Shown here piece by piece: positions 18,899 through 28,300 of a stretch of 64,000 nucleotides of DNA. The position numbers and the translations under genes are program-made. The stretch spans positions 50,752 through 114,751 of the forward strand of contig NZ_SCMX01000013.1 of assembly GCF_005503625.1 (NCBI RefSeq), given 5' to 3'. The notes under the pieces were generated by a model. That model made no database searches, was not told the DNA's origin, and was given only the letters and a program-made list of their open reading frames with translations. The first letter of the stretch is position 1, and each line of letters opens with the position of its first letter. Source of the DNA: Cupriavidus sp. 2SB. Lineage in GTDB: Bacteria; Pseudomonadota; Gammaproteobacteria; Burkholderiales; Burkholderiaceae.

Positions 18899-20248
18899 TC
18901 AGGCGCGGCGGAACATGGCGCTGACTACGAGTCCGCTCTTCGGCGCCTGGCGGTTGGCCAGCACCAGGCGTCCGCCGTTGCGCTGCAGGATGCGGTTCAC
19001 GATCGACATGCCAAGGCCAGCGCCCTTGGCTTCGCTACGGGCGCTGTCGAGCCGGTAGAACGGTCGGGTCAGCAGCGAAAGCTGCTCGTGGGGTACGCCG
19101 GGGCCGGTGTCGGCCACCGTCAGCACAGCGTCCTTGTCGTCCAGGCTGGTAGTGATTTCCACTTCGGCCATGCCCGTTTCCTCGTCCTTGGCATAGCGGC
19201 GGGCGTTCTCCACAAGGTTGTCCAGAATGCGCTGGATTTCCATGCGATTGGCCACGGCCATGACCGGACCGTTGGACCGCACGTGCACGCGCACATCGTC
19301 GTGCGCGGCATAGACGCCCACCGATTCCTGCACCAGCGCGGAGAGATCCACTGGCTCCACCACCTCCTGGCCCGGTCGGGCATAGTTCAGGAACTGACCG
19401 ATGATGGCGTCCATCTGTTCGATGTCGGCAATCATCGCGTCGCGCGTGGTGGCATCCACAGGCGACATCTCGGTTTCCAGGCGCAGACGCGTGAGCGGCG
19501 TGCGCAGGTCGTGGGAAATACCGGCGAGCATGACCACGCGGTCGTCGTCGAGCTGGCGCAGGTCGCGCACCATCTGGTTGAAGCTGCGGTTGGCCTGGGC
19601 CACTTCGCTGGCGCCTTGCTCGCGCAGCGGCGGTGGATCACCACCCGTGCCGATCAGCTTGGCGGCATTGGTCAGCCGCTTGAGCGGATAGTTGACGCGC
19701 GCCGTGATGAATGCGGCGCCGATAATCGATAGCAGCAGCGCGGCAATACTCCACCATAGCCACTGGATGCCCGGTACGCGCTCGAAACGCTCGGGGCTGA
19801 TGGCCACCCAGTAATCGTCGCCCTCGATCTCGAAGCTGACCCAAACGCCGGGAATGTCGTTGACCGTGGTGGCGAGTACCGTGTCTTCGCCCAGGCGGCT
19901 GCGAATCTCCTGCTGTACCAACTGGGTGAGGAACGGGTTGGCCTTGGGCGCGGCGAAGTCGTCGTCCTTTTCTCGCGGATAGACCTTGATGCCTTCGTTC
20001 TGGACGAGGTCGAGCAGAAGGAACCGGCGCCGCGCGGGGTCGGAGTAGAGCAGGGCGGCGCGCGTGAGCTTGACCACGCTGACCACCTGCATGGCGATCT
20101 GCTGGGCGCGCGGTGCACGTTCGAAGAGCCGGTAGCTCTGGAACCAGATACCCAGCGAGATCGCCAGCAACAGGGCGATCAGCATGAAGGTTCGCCAGAA
20201 TAGCGAACCGAAGAACCGCGTTGCGGTACGGCCGAGAGCGGTCGACAC
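18899..20248 (-). CDS. Sensor histidine kinase, EnvZ type
   Basis: The membrane kinase of a two-component pair, 449 residues from a GTG at 20248. Helix 1 at about residues 15-38 and helix 2 at 163-183 enclose a periplasmic domain of about 120 residues. It is followed by HAMP (YPLKRLTNAAKLIG), the phosphoacceptor His246 in AGISHDLRTPLTRL, and the HATPase with N box LDNLVENARRYA, the G1 motif ADTGPGVP and G2 motif GAGLGMSIV. AGISHDLRTPLTRLRLE is the EnvZ signature. It starts 22 bases after the ompR-type regulator, which it should phosphorylate. The signal is unknown; osmotic or envelope stress is the expectation from EnvZ. Confidence 0.9.
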   Translation of the reverse strand: MSTALGRTATRFFGSLFWRTFMLIALLLAISLGIWFQSYRLFERAPRAQQIAMQVVSVVKLTRAALLYSDPARRRFLLLDLVQNEGIKVYPREKDDDFAAPKANPFLTQLVQQEIRSRLGEDTVLATTVNDIPGVWVSFEIEGDDYWVAISPERFERVPGIQWLWWSIAALLLSIIGAAFITARVNYPLKRLTNAAKLIGTGGDPPPLREQGASEVAQANRSFNQMVRDLRQLDDDRVVMLAGISHDLRTPLTRLRLETEMSPVDATTRDAMIADIEQMDAIIGQFLNYARPGQEVVEPVDLSALVQESVGVYAAHDDVRVHVRSNGPVMAVANRMEIQRILDNLVENARRYAKDEETGMAEVEITTSLDDKDAVLTVADTGPGVPHEQLSLLTRPFYRLDSARSEAKGAGLGMSIVNRILQRNGGRLVLANRQAPKSGLVVSAMFRRA

Positions 20249-20270
20249 GATGCTGCTGTGCGGACCGGCT

Positions 20271-20993
20271 TTACTTCACGCCATCGGGGATGAAGACGTA
20301 GCCGAGGCCCCAGACCGTCTGGATGAAGCGCGGGTTGCTCGGGTCCGGCTCGATCAGTTTGCGCAGGCGGGAGATCTGCACGTCCAGGCTGCGGTCGAAT
20401 ACCTCGTATTCTCGGCCGCGTGCCATTTCCATGAGCTTTTCGCGCGAGAGCGGCTGGCGGGGATGGCGGGCGAAGACCTTGAGCACCGAGAACTCGCCCG
20501 TGGTGAGCGTGATTTCCTCGTCGTTCTTGGTCAGCGTGCGCGTGGCCAGGTTCAGCACGAAATCGCCAAAGGCGAACGTTTCCGGCGTCTCCGACGGAGC
20601 GCCCGGCACTTCGGCCGGCCCCTTGCGGCGCAGCACCGCGTGGATGCGCGCAATCAGTTCACGGGGGTTGAAAGGCTTGGGCAGGTAGTCGTCAGCGCCC
20701 ATTTCGAGGCCGACGATGCGATCCACATCCTCGCCCTTGGCGGTGAGCATGATGATCGGTGTCTGGTCGTTGGCGCCGCGCAGGCGACGGCAGATCGAGA
20801 GGCCATCCTCGCCCGGCATCATCAGGTCAAGCACCAGCAGGTCAAACCGTTCGCGCAGCCAGAGCTTGTTCATGGCCGTGGCGTTTTCCGCTACGAGAAC
20901 CGTGAAGCCCTGCTCGCCAAGGTAGCGGCGGAGCAGGTCGCGCAGGCGCGGGTCGTCATCCACGACGAGAATCTTGTGGCTGGTATTTTCCAT
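20271..20993 (-). CDS. ompR: Response regulator, OmpR type
   Basis: A 240-residue DNA-binding regulator. The receiver domain has the acidic pocket VDDD (residues 11-14), phosphoacceptor D56 in LLVLDLMMPGEDGL and the switch residues in PIIMLTAKGE and DDYLPKPFNPREL. The C-terminal winged helix includes VFDRSLDVQISRLRKLIEPDP and FIQTVWGLGYVF, close to E. coli OmpR. It is the first gene of the ompR-envZ-like operon. Its promoter should lie in the 286 bp up to the next gene, an AT-richer stretch near 21000-21060. Targets probably include porin genes, by analogy; none is in this window. Confidence 0.92.
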   Translation of the reverse strand: MENTSHKILVVDDDPRLRDLLRRYLGEQGFTVLVAENATAMNKLWLRERFDLLVLDLMMPGEDGLSICRRLRGANDQTPIIMLTAKGEDVDRIVGLEMGADDYLPKPFNPRELIARIHAVLRRKGPAEVPGAPSETPETFAFGDFVLNLATRTLTKNDEEITLTTGEFSVLKVFARHPRQPLSREKLMEMARGREYEVFDRSLDVQISRLRKLIEPDPSNPRFIQTVWGLGYVFIPDGVK

Positions 20994-21279
20994 GGCGGTA
21001 TCTTAGCGATTATCGCTTTCGCTCAAAATGGCTTAACAAAACGTTACATACTTTACCCCGTGGTATGGCGGCATGCACCTTCTGTGCAATTACACTCCGC
21101 AAACCGTTGTCAGAGGCCGTCCTGCATGGCCCGAGAAAACATGGTCACCACGGGTATTTCGCTTCCCACGTTTCCGGCACTGGCACGCTGCCTGCTGCAA
21201 ACAAGGGCAATGCGGATGCCGGCAAACGGAGGGTCCGGAGGACTAGTCCGGAGGCACTGTCGAAAACCGCCATTATCCA

Positions 21280-21654
21280 ATGAAAGTGAAGCAAAACCGG
21301 CACGGGCAAACCCTGCGTCGCGCTACCCGCGCGCCATCGGGATGGCTTGCCGGCATGACCCTGCTACTGGCAATGGCATCCGCGCCGGCCCATGCGCAGT
21401 CGGCAGGGATGGCACATCTGCTCCATCCGCGCAGCCAGCCGCCTGGGGCACAGGGCAGTGCGCCACAGCCTGACCGCAACCGCCAGCCCTCGCCCCCGCG
21501 CCGTAACGACCGCGCCGAAACCGAGCGCGACATGGCCGAGCGTGCCGCCCGCCAAAGCCAGCGCGGCGGCCATCAGAACCTCTCGCCCGACGAGCGCAAG
21601 ACGCTGCGCAAGAATCTCTACGACTACAGCAAGGAAATGTACCGCGGCGGTTGA
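21280..21654 (+). CDS. Small exported protein of unknown function
   Basis: 124 residues. A long positively charged N-region (MKVKQNRHGQTLRRATR) leads into the hydrophobic core GMTLLLAMASAP and a likely cleavage site after AHA near residue 39. The mature part of about 85 residues is rich in Q, R, P and E and ends in LSPDERKTLRKNLYDYSKEM. That terminal pattern (SP-D/E-ER-x-x-LR-x-x-L) occurs in many small exported proteins of Burkholderiales whose role is unknown. No partner gene is evident: the next gene is convergent on the minus strand and the regulator upstream is divergent. Confidence 0.7.
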   Translation: MKVKQNRHGQTLRRATRAPSGWLAGMTLLLAMASAPAHAQSAGMAHLLHPRSQPPGAQGSAPQPDRNRQPSPPRRNDRAETERDMAERAARQSQRGGHQNLSPDERKTLRKNLYDYSKEMYRGG

Positions 21655-21679
21655 TGCCGCCGCCTTCCTTGCGAAGCCA

Positions 21680-22945
21680 TTATCCGCCCTTCGGCCGGAA
21701 ATGCCTCAGGAAGTCGACAAAGACTTCCGCCGCCTGCCTGGCATCGTCCTCGGTGATGGTTTCCAGCGGGTTGTGGCTGATGCCCCCGTTGCCGCAACGC
21801 ACAAAGAGCATGGCCACGTCGGTGATCCGCTGCATCATCATCGCGTCGTGACCCGCACCCGAGGGCAGTTCGAACGTCTCCAGTCCCCGCTTTTTCAGTA
21901 CAGCCGCAAATTGATCCATCAGCCAGCGCGCGCATGGCGCGTTGTTGACCGGCGTCACGCGTTCCACACTTACCTGCAGGGCGCGGCGCGCGGCAATCTT
22001 CTCGATCCCCGCCACAATGTCGGCGATGGCGGCTTCCCGAATGCCATCCTCGCCCGCGCGGATGTCCATGGAAAACGTGCAGGCGGCCGGAATCACGTTG
22101 CTGGAGCCATCGGGCACCTGCAACTGGCCCACCGTCCCGACTAGCGTAGGCACCTGCCCGCAGCGTTCTTCCACCAGCAGGATCATCTCCGCCGCGCCCG
22201 TGGCCGCATCGCGGCGCATGTCCATCGGCGTGGTGCCGGCATGGCTGGCCAGGCCCTCCACCCGCACCTGGAAGCGGCTGCTGCCGGCGATCTGCGTCAC
22301 GATACCCAGCGGCAGGCCGCGATGCAGTAGCACCGGCCCCTGCTCGATATGCACTTCGACAAAGCCTGCCAGTGTGGCGGGATCTACCGCTGCGGCGCGC
22401 AGCGCATCGATCGAGCCACTGCCCGGGAATCCGGCTGCCGCCAATGCGGCGCCCATCGTGATGCCATCGGCGTCCACGCGGTCCAGCAGTGCCGGGTCGA
22501 AGCGTCCGGCCAGCACGCTGCTGGCCAGGAAGCTGGTCTTGAAGCGCAGCCCTTCTTCCTCGGCGAACGCTATAACTTCGAAGTGGTAGGGCAGGCGGAT
22601 GCCCGCGTCTCGTAGCGCCCCCACAACTGCGATCGGTAGCAGGATGCCCAGCCGGCCGTCGTAGCGGCCACCGTTGCGCACCGTATCGAAATGCGAGCCG
22701 GTCATCAGCACCTTGGGATCCGCCTCGGCGGGATCGGCGGCATACCGGCCGATCACATTGCCGATGGCGTCAATGCGCACACTCATTCCTGCCTCTTCCA
22801 TCCAGCGAACCAGTTGCGCTTGCGCCTGAGCGTGCGCGGGCGTCAGGAAGGCGCAGGTCAGCCCACCTTCCATGTCGGAATGCTGGGCGAGGAGGTCGGC
22901 GCGGTCCAGGATCGACTGGCCGAGGGAGGGCTGGGCGGAGGTCAT
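21680..22945 (-). CDS. Zn-dependent amidohydrolase, N-carbamoyl-amino-acid / allantoate family (M20)
   Basis: A metal-dependent hydrolase of the hydantoinase/carbamoylase branch of the M20 family, which removes a carbamoyl or ureido group from N-carbamoyl amino acids, allantoate or ureidoglycolate. Length 421. Metal ligands: His85 in TGSHFDTV, Asp96 in GRYDGRLG, and a Glu pair in FAEEEGLRF. EVHIEQGPVL carries the substrate-domain His. The family's SGAGHDAMMM motif and HNPLE near the C-terminus are present. The substrate cannot be decided between carbamoyl-beta-alanine, allantoate and others. A second, diverged member lies at 36400-37653. It starts 37 bases after the squalene/phytoene-synthase-like gene, probably in one transcript. 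I chose the ATG at 22945; upstream frame is shadow. Confidence 0.85.
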   Translation of the reverse strand: MTSAQPSLGQSILDRADLLAQHSDMEGGLTCAFLTPAHAQAQAQLVRWMEEAGMSVRIDAIGNVIGRYAADPAEADPKVLMTGSHFDTVRNGGRYDGRLGILLPIAVVGALRDAGIRLPYHFEVIAFAEEEGLRFKTSFLASSVLAGRFDPALLDRVDADGITMGAALAAAGFPGSGSIDALRAAAVDPATLAGFVEVHIEQGPVLLHRGLPLGIVTQIAGSSRFQVRVEGLASHAGTTPMDMRRDAATGAAEMILLVEERCGQVPTLVGTVGQLQVPDGSSNVIPAACTFSMDIRAGEDGIREAAIADIVAGIEKIAARRALQVSVERVTPVNNAPCARWLMDQFAAVLKKRGLETFELPSGAGHDAMMMQRITDVAMLFVRCGNGGISHNPLETITEDDARQAAEVFVDFLRHFRPKGG

Positions 22946-22982
22946 GATTGCTTTCTGGTGACTACTGAATGGGGGTGTTGCT

Positions 22983-23813
22983 TCAGCCGTTCCGGAGCCA
23001 GGTCTTCCACGCCAGCCAGAGCTTGCGCATCGGCGTGAGCGCGGTGCGTTGCGTGAGTACCTGGAACTCGCCTGCCTCGATTTCATCGAGCAGCGCGTGG
23101 TGGATGGCTGCCAGCGCCAGCGGTGCGCGCAACGCGCGGCGATCGGCACGCGGCAGGGTGTCGAGCGCTTCGCGATACAGCGTCCGGGCCTGCGCCGCCT
23201 GGTCGCGCATCATCACCGCGAATTGGGGCGAGTACCGCGATTGCATGATGTCGGCGGCTGGCACCTCGAAGCGCTGCAATGTGTCCACCGGCACGTAGAT
23301 CCGGCCCTGGCGCGCGTCGCGGCCCATTTCGCGAATGATGCGGATGCGGAGTTGCGACAGGCCGAGCTTCTCGGTAGCGGCCAGCGTCTGCGGATCAGTG
23401 CAGCCCAGCAGCCGTGCCGCCAGCTTGCCGAACGTGCCGCCCACGGCGCGGCTGTACTTAGCCAGCGCGGATTCGTCTATATAGCGCGATTGCGCCAGAT
23501 CCATCTCGGTGCCGTCGAGTGCCTGGGTCATCTCGGCCACGGGCAACTGGGCCAGGAACGGCTGCAGGGCGAGGCTCACCGGATGGGCGCCCTTGCCGTC
23601 ATACAGGCGGCGTAGTTCGGCGCGCCACCAGTCCAGTCGCTGCAGGGCCACGCCGGCATCATGATTCTCGTGAACGATGGCATCGAGCTCCAGGCGCCAC
23701 GCCTGCAAGGCGGTCAGGGCACGCCGGCGCTCGGGGGAAAGCAGCAGGCAACTGTAATAAAAGCTCGAACCGCTTTTCGCGGCTTTGTCCTGGCAATACT
23801 GATCGGGCGTCAC
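22983..23813 (-). CDS. Squalene/phytoene synthase-fold protein with altered active-site motifs
   Basis: The 276-residue protein has the trans-isoprenyl diphosphate synthase fold of the HpnD/CrtB family. DQYCQDKAAKSGSSFYYS at its start and RQGRIYVPVDTLQRF are family signatures. However, the first Asp-rich motif, usually CREVDDVVDE, reads WRLELDAIVHE, and the second, usually LRDVGEDARRGR, reads IREMGRDARQGR. Several Mg-diphosphate ligands are therefore replaced. This makes a true presqualene diphosphate synthase doubtful; related catalytically inert members are known as complex I assembly factors (NDUFAF6). I chose the GTG at 23813 after the site AAAGAGA; an ATG at 23885 would add 24 residues. 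No hpn or crt genes are nearby; the carbamoylase gene follows. Confidence 0.75.
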   Translation of the reverse strand: MTPDQYCQDKAAKSGSSFYYSCLLLSPERRRALTALQAWRLELDAIVHENHDAGVALQRLDWWRAELRRLYDGKGAHPVSLALQPFLAQLPVAEMTQALDGTEMDLAQSRYIDESALAKYSRAVGGTFGKLAARLLGCTDPQTLAATEKLGLSQLRIRIIREMGRDARQGRIYVPVDTLQRFEVPAADIMQSRYSPQFAVMMRDQAAQARTLYREALDTLPRADRRALRAPLALAAIHHALLDEIEAGEFQVLTQRTALTPMRKLWLAWKTWLRNG

Positions 23814-23966
23814 GCCAATCTCTTTCTGGTAAGGCGGGTGGGGAGGCGGGCGACGTAGGGGCGCCGAGGCCGCGAATTGTAACATCGGCGTCCGCTCCCC
23901 GATGTTGCAGGTGACGCCCGCTCCGCGACTTTTCGTCGCGTCAGCGCGCCATTTGTCATCCGCCGT

Positions 23967-23995
23967 TTGACGCACTCGAGCCGGATGGCTATATT
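23967..23995 (+). promoter_or_regulatory. Putative sigma-70 promoter of the RND efflux operon
   Basis: TTGACG at 23967-23972 and TATATT at 23990-23995 are spaced by exactly 17 bases, matching 5/6 and 5/6 of the -35 and -10 consensus. This is the best promoter match I see in the window. It lies in the gap between the divergent squalene-synthase-like gene and the RND adaptor. Confidence 0.75.
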
Positions 23996-24015
23996 ACTGA
24001 CCGGCCAGTTAGTAA
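23994..24015 (+). promoter_or_regulatory. Near-perfect palindrome overlapping the promoter, TetR-type operator candidate
   Basis: A 22-bp inverted repeat with arms TTACTGACCGG and CCAGTTAGTAA, mismatched at two symmetric pairs. It begins inside the -10 box and covers the expected start of transcription. Symmetry, length and position are typical of operators for TetR-family repressors such as AcrR, which control RND pumps. No TetR gene is encoded next to it, so the repressor would be elsewhere. Between here and the adaptor start lie about 220 bases of otherwise featureless leader. Confidence 0.7.
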
Positions 24016-24235
24016 GTGTCCGCCCAGATGGCGCGGCATTGGCAAGACGCCCGGAAGAGGCGTTGACGAGACCCCCACGGCCGGTCGGCCGCGCCAGAAA
24101 TTCCCGACGTTCGCTCCACCTCTCTATCAAAGACGCTTGTCCATGCCAGTGCCATTTGCCAGGCCGGAAGTCGCGGCCGATGAAACCCAGGATTGCAAGG
24201 TGCCGCGTGGCACTGCCTCGGCGTGGGGGCGCCGC

Positions 24236-25384
24236 ATGCGCACCGTCGGCGCCGGCCTGACAGGTCTGGTGCTGGTGCTGGGCTTGTCCGGTTGCGGGAA
24301 GAAGGCGGAAGGGGAAGCACCGGTCCGTCCGGTTCGACTGATGCAACTGAGCCCTACGGCCGGCAAGACTGCTTTCGAGTTTTCTGGCGATGTCCGTCCC
24401 CGCATCGAATCCCGGCTCGGCTTCCGCGTGGGCGGCAAGATCGCCGCGCGTCTGGTGGATGTGGGCGCCACGGTGCGTAAGGGACAGCCGTTGGCGCGGC
24501 TCGACCCTACCGATCTGGCACTGGCCGAATCGGGCGCCCGTGCGCAATATGACGCCGCCAAGACCGACCGAGACCTGTCGGCTTCCGATCTCAAGCGCTA
24601 CAAGGAACTGGCTGCGCGCAACTTCATCAGTTCGGCAGAACTGACCCGCCGCCAAGCTACCTATGACTCGGCCGCGTCGCGGCTGGAACAGGCGCAGGCC
24701 AACCTGCGCAATCAGTCGAACCAGACCGGCTACGCCGTGCTGACGGCCGATGCCGATGGCGTGGTGACGGCCATCGACGCGGAAGTGGGCCAGGTAGTGT
24801 CGCCGGGGCAGTCCGTGGTCCGGGTGGCCCAGACGGCCGAGAAGGAAGTGGCCATCGGCCTGCCCGAGGATCAGGTCGATATGCTGCGCGGCGTCTCGGA
24901 TGTCACGGTCCACACCTGGTCGGAACCCGGCCGGGCGTTGCCTGGGCGCGTACGCGAGATTTCCGCGGCGGCCGATCCGGTCACGCGTACCTATCCCACG
25001 CGCGTGACGATTCCGAATCCCCCGCCCGACCTGCGCATCGGCATGACGGCTGTCGTGCAATTCACTCGCACAGGCGAGAACGCGGCGATCCGGATTCCCT
25101 TGACGGCACTGCTCCAGCAGAAGGGCAGCAATCAGGTCTGGATCTATACCCCGGGCGAGGGTGGTAGCGGCACAGTGAAACCCGTGCCCGTCACGCTGGG
25201 CGAGGCGCAGGGCAACCTGATCGAGATCCGGCAGGGCCTGGCACCGGGCCAGACCATCGTCACCGCCGGCGTGCATTTGCTCAAGACCGGGCAGCGCGTC
25301 AAGCCGATGCAGGCTGTCACGCCGGCCCAGCCGGCGTCGAACCCGGGCGTGCGCGTCAGCGCCCTCGATCGCCATCTGGGCTGA
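24236..25384 (+). CDS. RND efflux periplasmic adaptor (membrane fusion) lipoprotein
   Basis: The adaptor of a tripartite efflux pump. From the ATG at 24236 it begins with a lipoprotein signal ending LSGC (Cys about 20), which makes this start more likely than ATG 24143, where the frame stays open without a signal. After it come the biotinyl/lipoyl half-motif FRVGGKIAARLVDVGATVRKGQPLARLD, an alpha-hairpin (about residues 100-165), the second lipoyl half ADGVVTAIDAEVGQVVSPGQ, the beta-barrel and membrane-proximal domain ending with VKPMQ. Length 382. Ten bases separate its stop from the pump gene. No outer-membrane TolC-type partner is present, so it must use one encoded elsewhere. Confidence 0.9.
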   Translation: MRTVGAGLTGLVLVLGLSGCGKKAEGEAPVRPVRLMQLSPTAGKTAFEFSGDVRPRIESRLGFRVGGKIAARLVDVGATVRKGQPLARLDPTDLALAESGARAQYDAAKTDRDLSASDLKRYKELAARNFISSAELTRRQATYDSAASRLEQAQANLRNQSNQTGYAVLTADADGVVTAIDAEVGQVVSPGQSVVRVAQTAEKEVAIGLPEDQVDMLRGVSDVTVHTWSEPGRALPGRVREISAAADPVTRTYPTRVTIPNPPPDLRIGMTAVVQFTRTGENAAIRIPLTALLQQKGSNQVWIYTPGEGGSGTVKPVPVTLGEAQGNLIEIRQGLAPGQTIVTAGVHLLKTGQRVKPMQAVTPAQPASNPGVRVSALDRHLG

Positions 25385-25393
25385 GGCCGGCCC

Positions 25394-28300
25394 ATGGAAC
25401 ATTCCCGCTTCAATCTGTCGCGCTGGGCGCTGGAGCACCAGCCGCTGACGCGCTATCTGCTGGTCGTGCTGCTGATCGGCGGCCTGATCGCGTTCTTCCA
25501 ACTGGGTCAGGACGAAGACCCACCGTTCACGTTCCGCGTGATGGTGGTGCAGGCGTACTGGCCCGGCGCCACGGCCGAGCAGATCGCCGTGCAGGTCACG
25601 GACAAGATCGAGCGGCAACTGCAGGAAGTGCCGTACGCGGACAAGATCCGCAGCTTCTCCAAGCCGGGCGAAACCACGGTGATCTTTCAACTGGCCGACA
25701 ACGCACCGGCCAAGGACACCGCACAGATCTGGTACACGGTTCGCAAGAAGATCGGCGATATCCAGCAGACGCTGCCGCAGGGTGTGCGCGGGCCATTCTT
25801 CAACGATGAATTCGGCGATGTCTATGGCTCCATCTATGCGCTGAGCGCAGATGGCTTCAACTACAAGGAGCTGCGCGAATACGCCGACCTGGTGCGCCAG
25901 GATCTGCTGCGCATTCCCGCCGTCGCCAAGGTCGCGCTGATCGGACTGCAGGACGAGAAGCTCTATATCGAGTTCAACCAGACGCGCTTTGCGCAGCTTG
26001 GCCTCGATATCAATGCCATTGCCAACCAGATTGCCGAGCAGAACAACCCCACCGGCAGCGGGGTGCTGGTCACGCCCACCGATAACCTGCAGGTCCGTGT
26101 CACGGGCCAACTGGGAGATGTGGAGGACCTGAAGAATCTGGTGCTGCGCGGTCCGAACGGTATTGCCAACATCCGGCTAGGCGATATCGCCAACGTCTAT
26201 CGCGGCTATGTCGATCCGCCCGTCAGCCGCATGCGGTACAACGGCAAGGACGTGATCGGGCTGGGCATCTCGATGGAGAAGGGCGGCGACATCATCGCGC
26301 TGGGCAAGGAACTGCGCCGCGTGACCGATCGGCTGCGGGGCCAGTTGCCGATGGGCATCGAGATGGAGCAGGTGCAGGACCAGCCCAAGGCGGTTCAGCG
26401 CAGCGTGGGCGAGTTCGTGCACGTGCTGATCGAGGCCGTGGTCATCGTGCTAGGTGTCAGCTTTGTTTCGCTGGGGCTGCATACCCGGCCGTTGCGGATC
26501 GACGTGCGCCCCGGACTGGTGGTGGCGCTGACCATTCCGCTGGTGCTCGCCGTGACGTTCCTCTTCATGAACATCTTCGGCATCGGCTTGCACAAGATAT
26601 CGCTGGGGGCGCTGATCATTGCGCTCGGCCTGCTGGTGGATGATGCGATCATCGCCGTGGAAATGATGGTCCGCAAGCTGGAAGAAGGCTTCTCCAAGAT
26701 GGAGGCGGCCACGTTTGCCTACACGTCCACGGCCATGCCGATGCTGACCGGCACGCTGATCACGGCGGCGGGCTTCCTGCCGGTGGGGCTGGCCAAGTCC
26801 ACAGTGGGCGAATACACCTTTGCGATCTTCGCGGTCACGGCGATGGCGCTGATGCTGTCTTGGCTGGCGGCGGTGTATTTCACGCCGTATCTCGGCTATC
26901 TGCTGCTGAAGACGCGGACCGCGGACGGTGGCCATCACGAGGTCTTCGACACGCCGTTCTACAAGGGCTTCCGCAAGCTCGTGCATTGGTGTGTCACGTG
27001 GCGCAAGTCTGTGATCGTGATTACGCTGGCGATGTTCGCGCTGGGGCTGTTCGCGTTCAAATTTATCGAAACGCAGTTCTTCCCCGATTCGAGCCGTCCC
27101 GAACTCATGGTGGAACTGTGGATGCCGGAAGGCACCAGCTACAGGGAGATGGAGACCGTTGCCAAGCGATTCGAGGAGGCGATGCGCCGCGACGAGGATG
27201 TGGACAGCATCACCACGTTCGTGGCCAACGGCTCGCCGCGCTTCTACCTGCCGCTGGACCAGATCTTCCCGCAGTCGAACGTGGCGCAGGTGATCGTGAT
27301 GCCGGTGACGGTGGAGAAGCGCGATCCCTTGCGCCGTCGCGTCGAACGCGTGATCGCTACCGAGTTCCCGCAGTTGCGCGGCCGGGTGAAGCTGCTGCCG
27401 AACGGGCCGCCCGTGCAGTATCCGGTGCAGTTCCGCGTGATCGGACCGGACGCCGCCGTCGTGCGAAAGGTGGCAGATCAGGTCGCGGCCGTGATGGCCG
27501 ACAATCCGAAAACGGTTGGCGTGAACGACAACTGGAACGAGAACGTCAAGATGCTGCGGCTCGAACTCGACCAGGACAAGGCGCGCGCGCTCGGGGTGAC
27601 GACCAATGCCGTGGCGCGTGCCACGCAGGCCGTGCTCACTGGCGTGCCGGTGGGGCAGTACCGCGATGCGGACAAGCTGATCGACATCATCATGCGCACG
27701 CCGCGCGAAGAACGCGATGCAATGTCGGATCTCAACAACGTGCTGGTGCCCACCAGCAGTGGCCGGGCCGTGCCGTTGACGCAGGTGGCCCGCGTCACGC
27801 TGCGCTCGGAGCCCGGCGTGATCTGGCGTGAGAACCGCGACTTCGGCATTACGGTGCAGTCCGATATCGTCGAAGGCATCCAGGGCCCGACCGTGACCGC
27901 ACAGATCAATCCGAAGCTCGATCCGATCCGCGCGTCTCTGCCCGCCGGCTATCGCATCACGATTGCCGGAGCCGATGAGGAAAGCGGCAAGGCTGGAGCG
28001 TCGATTGCCGCGCAGCTACCGCTTTGCATTTTCCTGATCTTCACGCTGCTGATGCTGCAGATGCACAGCTTCTCGCGTTCGGTGATGGTGTTCCTGACCG
28101 GCCCGCTGGGCCTCATCGGGGCTGCCGCCGCGCTGTTGCTGCTGCGTGCGCCGATGGGGTTTGTCGCGCAGCTCGGCATTACCGCGCTGCTGGGCATGAT
28201 CATCCGGAACTCCGTGATCCTGGTGGATCAGATCGAGCAGGATATCGCTGCCGGCCTGCCGCCCTGGGAGGCCATCGTGGAATCGGCCGTGCGTCGTTGC

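Noticed and set aside
23810..26110. A 766-codon open frame on the minus strand opposite the RND genes
   Set aside because: Shadow of the adaptor and pump; also covers the promoter and operator region.
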